Shown: positions 34,502 through 42,800 of the stretch, in pieces | Layout: the number at the start of each line of letters is the position of its first letter | How positions within the stretch are numbered: position 1 is the stretch's first letter | NCBI RefSeq assembly: GCF_900101595.1 | Contig: NZ_FMYY01000002.1 | Span: 534,447 to 598,446 of the forward strand | Direction of reading: 5' to 3' | Source of the DNA: Paenibacillus sp. cl123 | GTDB lineage: Bacteria; Bacillota; Bacilli; Paenibacillales; NBRC-103111 | DNA length: 64,000 nt | Program-made: the position numbers and the translations under genes | Notes under the pieces: generated by a model | Databases searched by the model: none | Seen by the model: only the letters and a program-made list of their open reading frames with translations | What the model was told of the DNA's origin: nothing

Positions 34502-35731
34502 ATGAAAATCCTCTTGGCAAGCTTTTGGGAAGTACCCTCTGCCGGTGGTGTATGGTCATATATGGAGCACCTAGCATCTGAACTCAAAAGAACCGGACAC
34601 CAGGTTGATTTATTCGGAAGGATGAACGAAAATGCCTTTCATCTCGTGAATCAAAATAGAATTTTTTCTAATGCTCCATTATTACCGTCGTTATACCGCA
34701 AAATTAACCTCACGAATATTCCCGTTAAAGAAGACCATTTTATCTATAAAAATGAAATGTACAGATACTGCATGGAGCTGCATGCAGCTTTATTGAATCT
34801 AAATCAATACGATGTGATACACGCTCAAGATGTCATCGCAGCGAGATCCATTCGAACAGTGCTGAAGGAGCCCATACCGCTAGTCACTACCATTCACGGG
34901 TCTCTGCTGCGGAAATTATATTTGCAGACAAAAGCTGTCATTCCAAATTACTCGGAAGATGAATTTAAAAAAACTCCGGAATATCACTATTATTCCGATT
35001 TAGAGAGAATAGGCTTAGAATCTGCAGAGATAACCATCACTCCTTCCATATGGTTAAAAAATTATTTTCACAATCAATATCCTTTGCCCCATATCAACAT
35101 GCAGTGTGTACATAACGGCATTAACGAAGAGAAATTCCAAGCCAATTTAGAAAAATATCAATATCCACTGCCGAGCTCAATGCAGCTTGGTAAAAAAATC
35201 TTGATCTGTACATCCCGATTAATTTACGCCAAAGGGATTCACATCCTTATAGATGCGCTTTCAAAGTTGAAACTTCATACAGATGATTGGGTTTGCTGGC
35301 TCTGTGGTGAAGGATATATGGAAAAAGCCTTAAAGCTCCAATGCACGGCTTTAGGGCTCGATTCTCATGTTCTGTTTTTAGGGCAGCGTACGGATGTTGC
35401 CTATTTGTTCACGTTAGCGGATATCTTTGTGTGCCCCAGCATTAATGACAATTATCCATATGCGGCAATGGAAGCTCAATGGTCCGGAAAACCATCTGTT
35501 GTCTCCGATGCCGGGGGGCTGCCGGAACTTATTGAGGACACGGTGACCGGCCTTTGTTTTCCATCCGAAAATAGTGAAATATTGTATAGTCAATTGTTTT
35601 ATTTATTGGCTAACGAAGGAGTAAGGATAACTATGGGCATGGAAGCAAAGAAAAGAGCCCGATCCTATTTGTCGACGCGAAGAATGATGAATGAACTAAA
35701 TACGATTTACGAACAGGTGCGGGCTCGCTAG
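34502..35731 (+). CDS. Glycosyltransferase family 4
   Basis: A 409-residue GT-B enzyme. The N-terminal acceptor domain starts LLASFWEVPSAGGVWSYMEH; the C-terminal domain (about 225-405) has the GT4 pattern RLIYAKGIHILIDAL, the FLGQRTD-x-AYLF segment and CPSINDNYPYAAMEAQWSGKPSVVSDAGGLPELI, with the EX7E-like pair for the donor. Sugar and acceptor are unknown. It differs from BshA of bacillithiol synthesis. ATG 34502 follows AAAGGGGGGAT. It converges with a deacetylase and an ATP-grasp gene, which may form one pathway with it. Confidence 0.85.
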   Translation: MKILLASFWEVPSAGGVWSYMEHLASELKRTGHQVDLFGRMNENAFHLVNQNRIFSNAPLLPSLYRKINLTNIPVKEDHFIYKNEMYRYCMELHAALLNLNQYDVIHAQDVIAARSIRTVLKEPIPLVTTIHGSLLRKLYLQTKAVIPNYSEDEFKKTPEYHYYSDLERIGLESAEITITPSIWLKNYFHNQYPLPHINMQCVHNGINEEKFQANLEKYQYPLPSSMQLGKKILICTSRLIYAKGIHILIDALSKLKLHTDDWVCWLCGEGYMEKALKLQCTALGLDSHVLFLGQRTDVAYLFTLADIFVCPSINDNYPYAAMEAQWSGKPSVVSDAGGLPELIEDTVTGLCFPSENSEILYSQLFYLLANEGVRITMGMEAKKRARSYLSTRRMMNELNTIYEQVRAR

Positions 35732-35758
35732 ATAAGCGCCGTATAAACGGCCGTTGCT

Positions 35759-36415
35759 TCATTTCCAGATTCTCCTTATCACTTCAAACGCTTCAGCGTG
35801 TGGGACGCCAATCGTAATTCCTCGTACTGCCGCTAAATGCTTCACTCCTTCATAAGACCTAGGATGGGGATAGAGCCTCATTTCAATTTGATAATGGCGC
35901 AGAGCACGCAGCTTTTCTGATAACGTCTCTGATATATTGACAAAGAAATTGGGTTTAAATGATTGTTCTGGAAATGGAGCCATCCATTCGGTGGAGGAAG
36001 GGGTCTCAAAACAGAGCAATTCGGCAGGCGAATAACCAGGTAAGGGTCTGCATGATGTGAAAACGGCTTGAAATGTAATCTGATGATCTTTATTCAGGTC
36101 GCCATAATGATGAGTAAAAACCATTTCTGGCGTGTAAGTACGCAGAAGCTTTTCAATTTCCTGATTAATGGTGTATAAAGGGATCGTCTCCATTTCCAAA
36201 TTCGGAAGTCCAAGAAAAATAACCTGACTCACGCCAATTTGCCGGTTCGCTTCTTCAATGCATGTGCTTATTCGTTTTTGTTCCTCTTTGCGGCCGTGAG
36301 CCAATATCACGCTAATTACGCTGGCTCCCTCTATGATCAGTTTGCGGATGGTTCCTCCCACACCCAATATTTCATCATCCGGGTGGGCCGCAAACACCAT
36401 TACGGTTTTCGGCAT
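35759..36415 (-). CDS. PIG-L family deacetylase
   Basis: A 218-residue LmbE/PIG-L metal-dependent N-deacetylase. The zinc motif HPDDE is at 11-15 (FAAHPDDEILGVGGT), the third ligand lies in FTHHYGDLNKDHQI (about 106-119). It probably removes an acetyl group from a GlcNAc-containing molecule. ATG 36415 is used because AAGGAGAG lies eight bases upstream; GTG 36424 overlaps that site. The start overlaps the end of the ATP-grasp gene by 41 bases, indicating a coupled operon. Confidence 0.85.
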   Translation of the reverse strand: MPKTVMVFAAHPDDEILGVGGTIRKLIIEGASVISVILAHGRKEEQKRISTCIEEANRQIGVSQVIFLGLPNLEMETIPLYTINQEIEKLLRTYTPEMVFTHHYGDLNKDHQITFQAVFTSCRPLPGYSPAELLCFETPSSTEWMAPFPEQSFKPNFFVNISETLSEKLRALRHYQIEMRLYPHPRSYEGVKHLAAVRGITIGVPHAEAFEVIRRIWK

Positions 36416-37616
36416 CGCTGACACTCTCCTTAGACGATTTACTCATCCGCTTCTGATTCCAGTCATTTTTCAGATGAGAGATAAAACTGCGCACAAATGG
36501 CATGGGATCCCTCCAGGTAAACATCGCTTCGGTCTTCTTCGAAAAGATGATCCGAGCCAGTTCCCTATAAGTCATTTTCCCTTGCTTGTGCTTCACTTGA
36601 AAAGTCAAAAGCATCCGAACCAAGTAAACCCAGGTTACTCCATCTTTCTGCGAAGTAACGGGTTTAGGCTGCTGTCCTGTCATGGACAAATAATATAGAT
36701 AGGCTAAGTCGACACCACAGTTGAGGGTTAGTGCGCCGGTTAACGGAATTCTTGCATTGATCTCCATGAATTTTAGCTTCCCGTCCCTGGGATCTCTCTT
36801 AAACTCCATCCCCGCAATGCCCCGACAATGAATTTGTTGGAGAAAAGAGGTGGCCATTTCGATAGCTTCCTTGTCATTACTCGTAACCGCATAACAGGCC
36901 GACCCTAAATCCGCCGGAAACTGGTGCAGCTTCTGATTGCAATACATACCGATCAAATTCATTTCTTGGTCATAGAAGGTTTTAACGCTGACGATACAGT
37001 GGTCTTCCCCTGGTATCAACTCCTGCACCATAAGCATACTGTATTGACTGTAATGCAAATATTTCTTTCTGAGATCATCGGGATTGTCGGCTGCAATTGC
37101 CTTGAGATGCGTCTTACCCCGAAAGATTATGCCGAAGGCAGGCTTTAAAATACAAGGAAAAGGAATTTGCGGCAAAAGCTCTTCCAAATGATTGGCATTC
37201 TCAATAATAAATGTCTTAGGAACTGGGATACGGTATCTGGCAGCAAGTTCGTAGGTGAGTCGTTTGTCCAAAACCGTTTCAACCAGCGAGTGCTCCGGAA
37301 TTAGAAATACAAAGTAAAGAGACAATGCTTCCCTAAATCTGGATATGAAATGAAGAAAATCATCCGAGCATGGATATAAAACCGGCTTTGTTGGAAATGA
37401 TGAACCGACCTTACATAAAAATTGCAGCAACTCTGCTTCCTCTGTTAACGGATTAGGGCATATACCACAAACGGCAAGACGTGTTTTCCCGATTACATAT
37501 CGTGATTTAATATCGTATGCGTACAAGGAGATTCCATAACGGCGTAAGCTTCTTATGACGGATAGACCCGAACCGCTAAGGTTAAGAACAACTATAGGTG
37601 TTTCATGTTTGTACAT
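36375..37616 (-). CDS. ATP-grasp carboxylate-amine ligase
   Basis: A 413-residue ATP-grasp protein. A preATP-grasp N-terminal domain (PIVVLNLSGSGLSVIRSL) is followed by the ATP-binding part with PCILKPAFG (about 175-183), MVQELIPGEDH and the magnesium-binding KFMEINARIPLTGAL (about 310-324). Such enzymes couple a carboxylate to an amine; relatives occur in wall-modifying and natural-product clusters. The last 14 residues are encoded within the PIG-L start. With PIG-L it could add an acyl or amino acid to a deacetylated amino sugar; this is inference. Confidence 0.8.
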   Translation of the reverse strand: MYKHETPIVVLNLSGSGLSVIRSLRRYGISLYAYDIKSRYVIGKTRLAVCGICPNPLTEEAELLQFLCKVGSSFPTKPVLYPCSDDFLHFISRFREALSLYFVFLIPEHSLVETVLDKRLTYELAARYRIPVPKTFIIENANHLEELLPQIPFPCILKPAFGIIFRGKTHLKAIAADNPDDLRKKYLHYSQYSMLMVQELIPGEDHCIVSVKTFYDQEMNLIGMYCNQKLHQFPADLGSACYAVTSNDKEAIEMATSFLQQIHCRGIAGMEFKRDPRDGKLKFMEINARIPLTGALTLNCGVDLAYLYYLSMTGQQPKPVTSQKDGVTWVYLVRMLLTFQVKHKQGKMTYRELARIIFSKKTEAMFTWRDPMPFVRSFISHLKNDWNQKRMSKSSKESVSDAENRNGVCGPPG

Positions 37617-37932
37617 AAATACACGCCTTTCACTTATATTCCTTCCATTTTATTCTAAGCATTTTTATTTGATTGGACGTTAAAAGAGAATTTACCACAG
37701 AACAATAGGACGGGTGTTTGCCGTTTTCGACCAACAGGATTCTGGAAACATTAGCTTCGGAGTTGATAGTGGCGCAGAGAAGTTCTTTGTGAAGTAGGCA
37801 GGGGCTAAAACATTAGCTTATCGCTAAACCGATTTAGGAATTGGATATGTTTCCAATAATCTCGCCAGAACAAATCGATAAGGAACATTTTAATGGTAGT
37901 TGTTTACATATGGTCGGCATTTTGATATAGTT
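37617..37932. other. Intergenic region without gene
   Basis: About 316 bases between the divergent ATP-grasp and winged-helix genes. I see no coding stretch; it must hold the promoter of the minus-strand operon. Confidence 0.5.
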
Positions 37933-37960
37933 AATACGTAATTACGTATTTACGTATAAT
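37933..37960 (+). promoter_or_regulatory. Palindromic operator with three TACGTA units over a -10 box
   Basis: AATACGTAATTACGTATT (37933-37950) is a perfect 18-bp palindrome. TACGTA occurs three times at 37935, 37943 and 37951, exactly eight bases apart, and the last copy runs into TATAAT at 37955-37960. This is the layout of an autoregulatory operator for the winged-helix protein that follows. Confidence 0.55.
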
Positions 37961-37991
37961 TTGGGGGGCGGTATTCATCAGCAATGAAGAA

Positions 37992-39068
37992 TTGCGTATT
38001 GAGATTAACGCATTGAAAACACAAATGACGGAACTAGAACGACTTGTTCGAAATATCTCGACCGGTCGTCCTTCTTTCGAGTTGCCGGACGAGATTCATG
38101 CAACTAATGAAAGAAATTCGTCTGGTTATGTTTATTATGCTGGTCAGTATCAATCAAATGGAAAATTATTGCGTTGGGAACCCAAAGAAAGACAATTGGA
38201 ACAGTTACTTAGTATTGGCACCGAAAAAATTTCAAAAATACTTTCAGCCTTAGGCAGTAAACCGCGTCTCGATATTATAACATCCATTCTTATCGAGTCG
38301 CTTACTGGCACCGAAATCGTCGAAAAGTTAGGTTTGGGTACCACTGGGCAGTTATATCACCATTTGAAGGCATTGCAAGGTGCAGACTTGCTATCACAGG
38401 ACAAAAGCGGACGCTACACATTGCCTGATCACCGAAAATTGCCTTTCCTTTTGTTGTTATCAGCTGTGGTGGATATGTTAGATACTAGCGATTATTTAGA
38501 TATGGTCGAGGTGAGAAATTCGGCAGGATCATATCTGGGGAAAACAAGCAAGGATGGCTTCGATGCTAATTTGCTTTTATGGGCAGTGGTAGAGAATTCA
38601 ATTCTCGAGCACGTTGCCGGTTATGTCAACGAGGTCCATATTTTTTTACATCAAAATGGTGGTGTAACCGTTAGCGATAACGGTAGAGGTATACCCGTAA
38701 AAGCATTTCAAGACAGCAATAAATCAACTGTTCAAACTGTATTAACTGACATCGAAAGATTTAGCAGCGAGGCTCCGTACCAAGCACCTGGTGCGGAAAA
38801 AGGAATTAGCATTGCAATCGTCAATGCTCTTACCTACAGTCTTACTGTTGAGGTCAAAAGAGAAGGTTATATCTATCGTCAAGATTATAAACATGGTATT
38901 CCACAATCCGATCTAATGACAGTAGGCGTATCGCAATCCAATGGTACCCGTATAACCTTTAGACCCGATCCCGAAATATTTGGCAAAGGATTCGCTAGGG
39001 ATTCACTTAATCAACAGTTAGAAAGATTAGCATTGTCGTATCCGAACTTGACCGTTTATTTACATTAA
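37992..39068 (+). CDS. ArsR-like winged helix fused to a GyrB-type GHKL ATP-binding domain
   Basis: A 358-residue fusion. An N-terminal coiled helix (1-25), then an ArsR-like winged helix (about 80-150; LGSKPRLDIITSIL, GTTGQLYHHLKALQGADLL), then a complete GyrB/ParE-like ATPase domain (about 170-358) that ends where the GyrB transducer domain would begin. Counting from TTG 37992: Asn202 equals GyrB Asn46, Asp229 equals Asp73, SDNGRGIP contains the Arg76-Pro79 equivalents, KREG has Arg290 for Arg136, and GTRITF the Thr165 equivalent. The catalytic Glu42 is replaced by Ala198, and the GLHGVG loop is GAEKGI. It probably binds but does not hydrolyse a nucleotide or an aminocoumarin-like ligand. 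The start is uncertain: GGGGGG (37963-37968) is 23 bases from TTG but eight from an in-frame ATC at 37977. Confidence 0.72.
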   Translation: MRIEINALKTQMTELERLVRNISTGRPSFELPDEIHATNERNSSGYVYYAGQYQSNGKLLRWEPKERQLEQLLSIGTEKISKILSALGSKPRLDIITSILIESLTGTEIVEKLGLGTTGQLYHHLKALQGADLLSQDKSGRYTLPDHRKLPFLLLLSAVVDMLDTSDYLDMVEVRNSAGSYLGKTSKDGFDANLLLWAVVENSILEHVAGYVNEVHIFLHQNGGVTVSDNGRGIPVKAFQDSNKSTVQTVLTDIERFSSEAPYQAPGAEKGISIAIVNALTYSLTVEVKREGYIYRQDYKHGIPQSDLMTVGVSQSNGTRITFRPDPEIFGKGFARDSLNQQLERLALSYPNLTVYLH

Positions 39069-39085
39069 GACGGGAGGAGGACATT

Positions 39086-39802
39086 ATGACAGAGACAATT
39101 TATTCCAATGAGGATATCCTTAATATGCTAGATTCCTTATTAAAAGAACAGTCTAAATTTAATTGGGATGCTTTCTATTCTGAAAGAAGCAAGGCAGTTC
39201 CGTTTTTCGTAAATGCTCCTGATGAAAACTTGATTAAATATTTTAAGAACAATTTGCTCACACCAGGAGGAAGGGTCCTAGAACTGGGTTGCGGACCGGG
39301 AAGAAATGCTATTTATTTTGCCAAGCAAGGGTATGACGTTGATGCAGTAGATTTATCCAGAGAGGCTTTGCAATGGGGGAATGAGAGGGCTAAAGAGCAA
39401 GGGATCAGCATTAATTTTATTTTTAAAAACATATTTGATTTGGATGTTCAGAAGTCAGAATACGATGTCATATATGATTCTGGATGCTTTCACCATATTG
39501 CTCCACATCGAAGAATTGATTATGTAAACCTGCTTAACAAAGGTTTAAAACCTGGTGGATTCTTTGGAATCACTTGTTTTGTTGAGAATGGTATTTTAGG
39601 TGGTTCTGATATTACTGATTGGGAAGTTTATCGTCAACGTAGTCTAAGAGGCGGACTTGGATATACCCCTGAAAAATTAAAGATGATATTTCAAGACTTT
39701 CAAATTGTTGAAATCCGGAGAATGCAGGATATTGAACAACCAAGTGATTGTTTTGGTACATCGGGATTATGGGCAGCTTTGTTTCAAAAAAGAGCGGATT
39801 AA
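39086..39802 (+). CDS. Class I SAM-dependent methyltransferase
   Basis: A 238-residue methyltransferase. Motif I VLELGCGPGRNAIYFAKQG (about 66-84) binds SAM, YDVDAVDLS is motif II-like, and YDVIYDSGCFHHI (about 129-141) is the catalytic-site strand. The fold resembles TehB/UbiE-like small-molecule methyltransferases; the substrate is unknown. It begins 17 bases after the winged helix-GyrB-like gene with GGGAGGAGG, so the two form an operon in which the methyltransferase may be the regulated output, for example a modifying resistance enzyme. Confidence 0.85.
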   Translation: MTETIYSNEDILNMLDSLLKEQSKFNWDAFYSERSKAVPFFVNAPDENLIKYFKNNLLTPGGRVLELGCGPGRNAIYFAKQGYDVDAVDLSREALQWGNERAKEQGISINFIFKNIFDLDVQKSEYDVIYDSGCFHHIAPHRRIDYVNLLNKGLKPGGFFGITCFVENGILGGSDITDWEVYRQRSLRGGLGYTPEKLKMIFQDFQIVEIRRMQDIEQPSDCFGTSGLWAALFQKRAD

Positions 39803-40060
39803 TATGGAGAATAAATATAACTGCAGCAGCCACGAAATCAACCAGCTATTTAAGTATTGTTTGAAATAAGTGTTATCGAAGCGTATTTAAATGTAGGTTC
39901 AAACAGTCCGGTAATTAATCCCGAATACTTTTTCACAAAACCCGTATTTTGTACATATGTACCGAGACCGGAAATATCCCTTGTCTCACAAGAGTTTGTA
40001 AATATGGTTACACATTATATGATGTGTATTTTCAAGTTCTAAAAAGTCCCGGCCCCTGTC

Positions 40061-40103
40061 GACGCAAAAAACCACTGTTTAGTGAACGGTGTTTTTTTGC
40101 GTC
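40061..40103. terminator. Bidirectional Rho-independent terminator
   Basis: GACGCAAAAAAC pairs with GTTTTTTTGCGTC (one extra base) around an inner CACTG/CGGTG stem. T and A tracts on both sides serve the methyltransferase operon and the convergent ABC operon. The rest of 39803-40251 shows no convincing gene; a 29-codon frame (GTG 40178 to 40267) overlaps the end of the convergent gene and is doubtful. Confidence 0.75.
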
Positions 40104-40251
40104 GTTGGCCATTTTGACAGATGCGTTAACATTGAGACCCATAAACAGAATATAACATATTTTTTTAAGGGATCGTCGTGGAACTGCCCGTTACGATTAA
40201 ATCCCCCAAGCTGTCGCCGTTCCCGTCCGCGCATGTGCGCAGCTTCAATTT

Positions 40252-41544
40252 CTACTCGTTTAAATAGGTTGTCACTCTGTTCTGGATCAGCTTTGCTACG
40301 TTGTCAGCAGTTTTTTGTCCGCTAAAAAATGCCATCGATTCTTCTCCTACAATGGAGATTACCTTACCGTCCGCTTCCGCGTAGCTGTCCGCCGTATTAA
40401 TGAATTCTTTGAACTTGGCGATTTCATTATCCGACATTTTAGGTAATTTCCCGTCTGGCGTCTTGTACGTTCCGCTTTTCACTTGTTGCTGGATGTCGTT
40501 CAACTGCTTCTCATTCACGGATTTCAGCAGTGAAAATCCTGGTCTCTCTTGAAGCGATTGCCCTTCTTCAGACAGCATGAACACAATAAACTTCCAAGCT
40601 TCCTCTTTCACCGGGGATTTGGCTTGAATGGAAAACTGTGATGCAGGGACAATCCTCGTTCCCCCTTTTTGTTCCGGTTTTTGCAGCAGCTTTGGATTGG
40701 AGAAGAAGGCGTGCAGACCATCGATGAAGTCTGCCGGCGATCGCAGAACGGTAGAATAGAACATTTGCTTACCTATATCTGCCGGCTCCGAAGTCATGAC
40801 CTTATGATCGTACATATCTTTAATTTGTTGCATTGCACCCACGAATACGGGCGAGTCGAACATGGCCTTTTTCGCTGCAGGATCAACAAACTCTGTGTAT
40901 CGATCCACAATCATTTCTTGCATGCGAAAATCAGGCGCTTCACCCGCCATGGCATAACGACGTTCCGCACCGCTCTCTCCCAATTGCTTCGATATTTCCT
41001 CGAACTGCTTCCAACTCCAATTCTGATCGTCGATCTTCGCGTTTTTAAGAATATTTCCATCACCAACAAATGCACGCAAGTTGAATCCGAAAGGCATGGC
41101 ATACAGAATACCATCATCTGACTTTAATGCATCCAAAATGTTCATTTGCAAATCGCTTTTATTTAGCGTTTTATCTTGCTCCATAAGCTCGCCCATGTTC
41201 AGGAGTAAGTTTTTATTTACATAATCTTTGATGGGCAAACCACTTATTTCAAAGATATCCGGGCCTTTGCCCGATAGTATTTCTGTACTCGTCGTTTTTT
41301 GATATTGTTCATAATCTTCTGTAACCTTGATTTGCAGATCGATATCCGGATTCTTCTCTTCAAACTTTTTTTCTGCTGTCTGGTAAAAAGGGATCGGTTG
41401 TTGGACAGACATTGTAACAATGGTCTTCCCTTCTTGATTGACCGAATGTACTGGGCTTTTCGATTCTTCTCCTCCCCCGGAACTGCATGCGGTCACAAAC
41501 GTGATTAAAATCCCCGAAGCTATCGTATACTGCCACTTTTTCAT
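40252..41544 (-). CDS. Sugar ABC transporter substrate-binding lipoprotein
   Basis: A 430-residue solute-binding protein of family 1. The signal peptide ends FVTAC (lipid Cys20). Mature features: VTMSVQQPIPFYQTAEKKFE, GKGPDIFEISG and GILYAMPFGFNLRAF, the ligand-binding hinge regions of this family, and WKFIVFMLSEEGQ near the C-terminus. ATG 41544 follows AGGAGGAAA. Last gene of a four-gene operon with two permeases and an HlyD-like adaptor; the substrate is unknown. Confidence 0.87.
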   Translation of the reverse strand: MKKWQYTIASGILITFVTACSSGGGEESKSPVHSVNQEGKTIVTMSVQQPIPFYQTAEKKFEEKNPDIDLQIKVTEDYEQYQKTTSTEILSGKGPDIFEISGLPIKDYVNKNLLLNMGELMEQDKTLNKSDLQMNILDALKSDDGILYAMPFGFNLRAFVGDGNILKNAKIDDQNWSWKQFEEISKQLGESGAERRYAMAGEAPDFRMQEMIVDRYTEFVDPAAKKAMFDSPVFVGAMQQIKDMYDHKVMTSEPADIGKQMFYSTVLRSPADFIDGLHAFFSNPKLLQKPEQKGGTRIVPASQFSIQAKSPVKEEAWKFIVFMLSEEGQSLQERPGFSLLKSVNEKQLNDIQQQVKSGTYKTPDGKLPKMSDNEIAKFKEFINTADSYAEADGKVISIVGEESMAFFSGQKTADNVAKLIQNRVTTYLNE

Positions 41545-41584
41545 CGAATGATTTCCTCCTGTCTTTTTATAAATCCTTGCTACC

Positions 41585-42751
41585 CTATTGCAGACGAACA
41601 CGGTTTCCATCCTGCAAAGGCTCGCTGCTTTCCAGAATCATCAGATCGTCCTCATCCAGGCTATCCGCTTGAATCAATGTTTCAGTGTCATTGCTTTCAC
41701 CGGGCTGAATACGCACTTTACGTGCGACGAAAACATTGCCCAACGCTCCTCTCTGCTCGTTAATCTTATAAACGAACATGCCACCCTGATCTCGATGAAT
41801 CGCCTCATTCGAAATAACCAGCCCTTCCAGGCGAGAGCGTTTCTCGATATTGATCCGTGCTTGCTCACCTCCTTTCAGCTCGGAATCAACAACCTGGATG
41901 CGAATCACCTTCTGAGGAATCGTTCGGGTCTGGACCGCCTCTTCTGCGGATTCAGATGAACTCTCGGTTCTCGGCTCGGCATTCGCCATTTCGGCAATCG
42001 TTCCTTCGATTATACGGGTCTGTTGTTCCTGAGGGTTTTGTACCTCGACATCTATCTTCGCTCCGACTGCAATCCCCAATCGGGTCATCAGCGCGGAATC
42101 GGCGGGAATATCCAACCTGTAGCCCTGACTGTCATTTGAAATCAGAACATCCGGTTCTCCAGTTGTCGCCAGTCCTTCGACGGCATTCAATTGGGTTATG
42201 ATCCCATCGAACGGAGCGGTCAGCTCCTGTCCGCTTGTCAAACGATCTCTCAACTCGTCAATTTTTCGTTCCTGCGTGCCTAAATCCAGTTTTCGTGTTT
42301 CGATCGCGCGGCGTGTGCTCCGAATGTCGAGCTCATCCCCTCCCTTTGTCGACTGAATGAACTGATCCTGAAGATTTTGCAACTCGATGTTCATCTTCTT
42401 CAAGTTGGCGATTTCATTCTCCAATTCTCGCTCGGCCGTTTTGCTGTCATACTCGATGAGCCTTTGCCCTTTCTTCACCCGATCTCCTTCCTTGACAAAA
42501 ATCGTTTGAACCTCCCAGCCGGCGGGGTTCGCTAATCTCGCTTCGTTGAACGGCTGCAACATGCCGCTGCCCTCGATCGTAAATAAAAGGCTTCCGGTAA
42601 CCAACGGTTCCGTTCTCACCTTCGGCAAGGTCAATGACTCGAACGTATTGCTGAAAAACGTAAGAAATAATAGCAATCCCATAAAGGCAATGAACACAAC
42701 TTGAATACTTCGCTTGCGTCTGCGATCACCCGGTTCGTTTGCTAACTCCAT
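41585..42751 (-). CDS. HlyD/MacA-like membrane-fusion (adaptor) protein
   Basis: A 388-residue protein with one N-terminal membrane segment (about 16-36), then a lipoyl-like half motif (NPAGWEVQTIFVKEGDRVKKG), a coiled-coil hairpin (about 100-165), the second lipoyl half (LTAPFDGIITQLNAVEGLATTGEP) and beta-barrel and C-terminal domains. This is the build of efflux adaptor proteins. Oddly, it lies between the permeases and the binding protein of a sugar importer, with no exporter gene nearby. It may link the importer to the wall or have another role. Start ATG 42751. Confidence 0.82.
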   Translation of the reverse strand: MELANEPGDRRRKRSIQVVFIAFMGLLLFLTFFSNTFESLTLPKVRTEPLVTGSLLFTIEGSGMLQPFNEARLANPAGWEVQTIFVKEGDRVKKGQRLIEYDSKTAERELENEIANLKKMNIELQNLQDQFIQSTKGGDELDIRSTRRAIETRKLDLGTQERKIDELRDRLTSGQELTAPFDGIITQLNAVEGLATTGEPDVLISNDSQGYRLDIPADSALMTRLGIAVGAKIDVEVQNPQEQQTRIIEGTIAEMANAEPRTESSSESAEEAVQTRTIPQKVIRIQVVDSELKGGEQARINIEKRSRLEGLVISNEAIHRDQGGMFVYKINEQRGALGNVFVARKVRIQPGESNDTETLIQADSLDEDDLMILESSEPLQDGNRVRLQ

Positions 42752-42800
42752 ATCTGGTCTTTCTCCTCCCTAACAAATTTTCCGTTGGAAAGTCTTTCTT

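Noticed and set aside
32526..35731. Accessory van genes (vanY, vanZ, vanW) behind vanX
   Set aside because: None of the frames shows a D,D-carboxypeptidase, a VanZ membrane protein or VanW pattern; the following genes are a GntR regulator and a MurG-like enzyme.
34502..36415. Glycosyltransferase plus PIG-L as bacillithiol genes bshA/bshB
   Set aside because: The transferase lacks the BshA-type N-terminus, the ATP-grasp neighbour does not fit the pathway, and bshC is absent.
39803..40060. Short frames between the methyltransferase and the terminator
   Set aside because: A+T-rich, without ribosome sites or family resemblance, and interrupted by stops; most likely noncoding.
40178..40267. 29-codon plus-strand frame beginning with GTG, reading VELPVTIKSPKLSPFPSAHV
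   Set aside because: It has a plausible ribosome site but overlaps the 3' end of the convergent binding-protein gene and I recognise no family; it may be a remnant, and support is too weak for a gene call.
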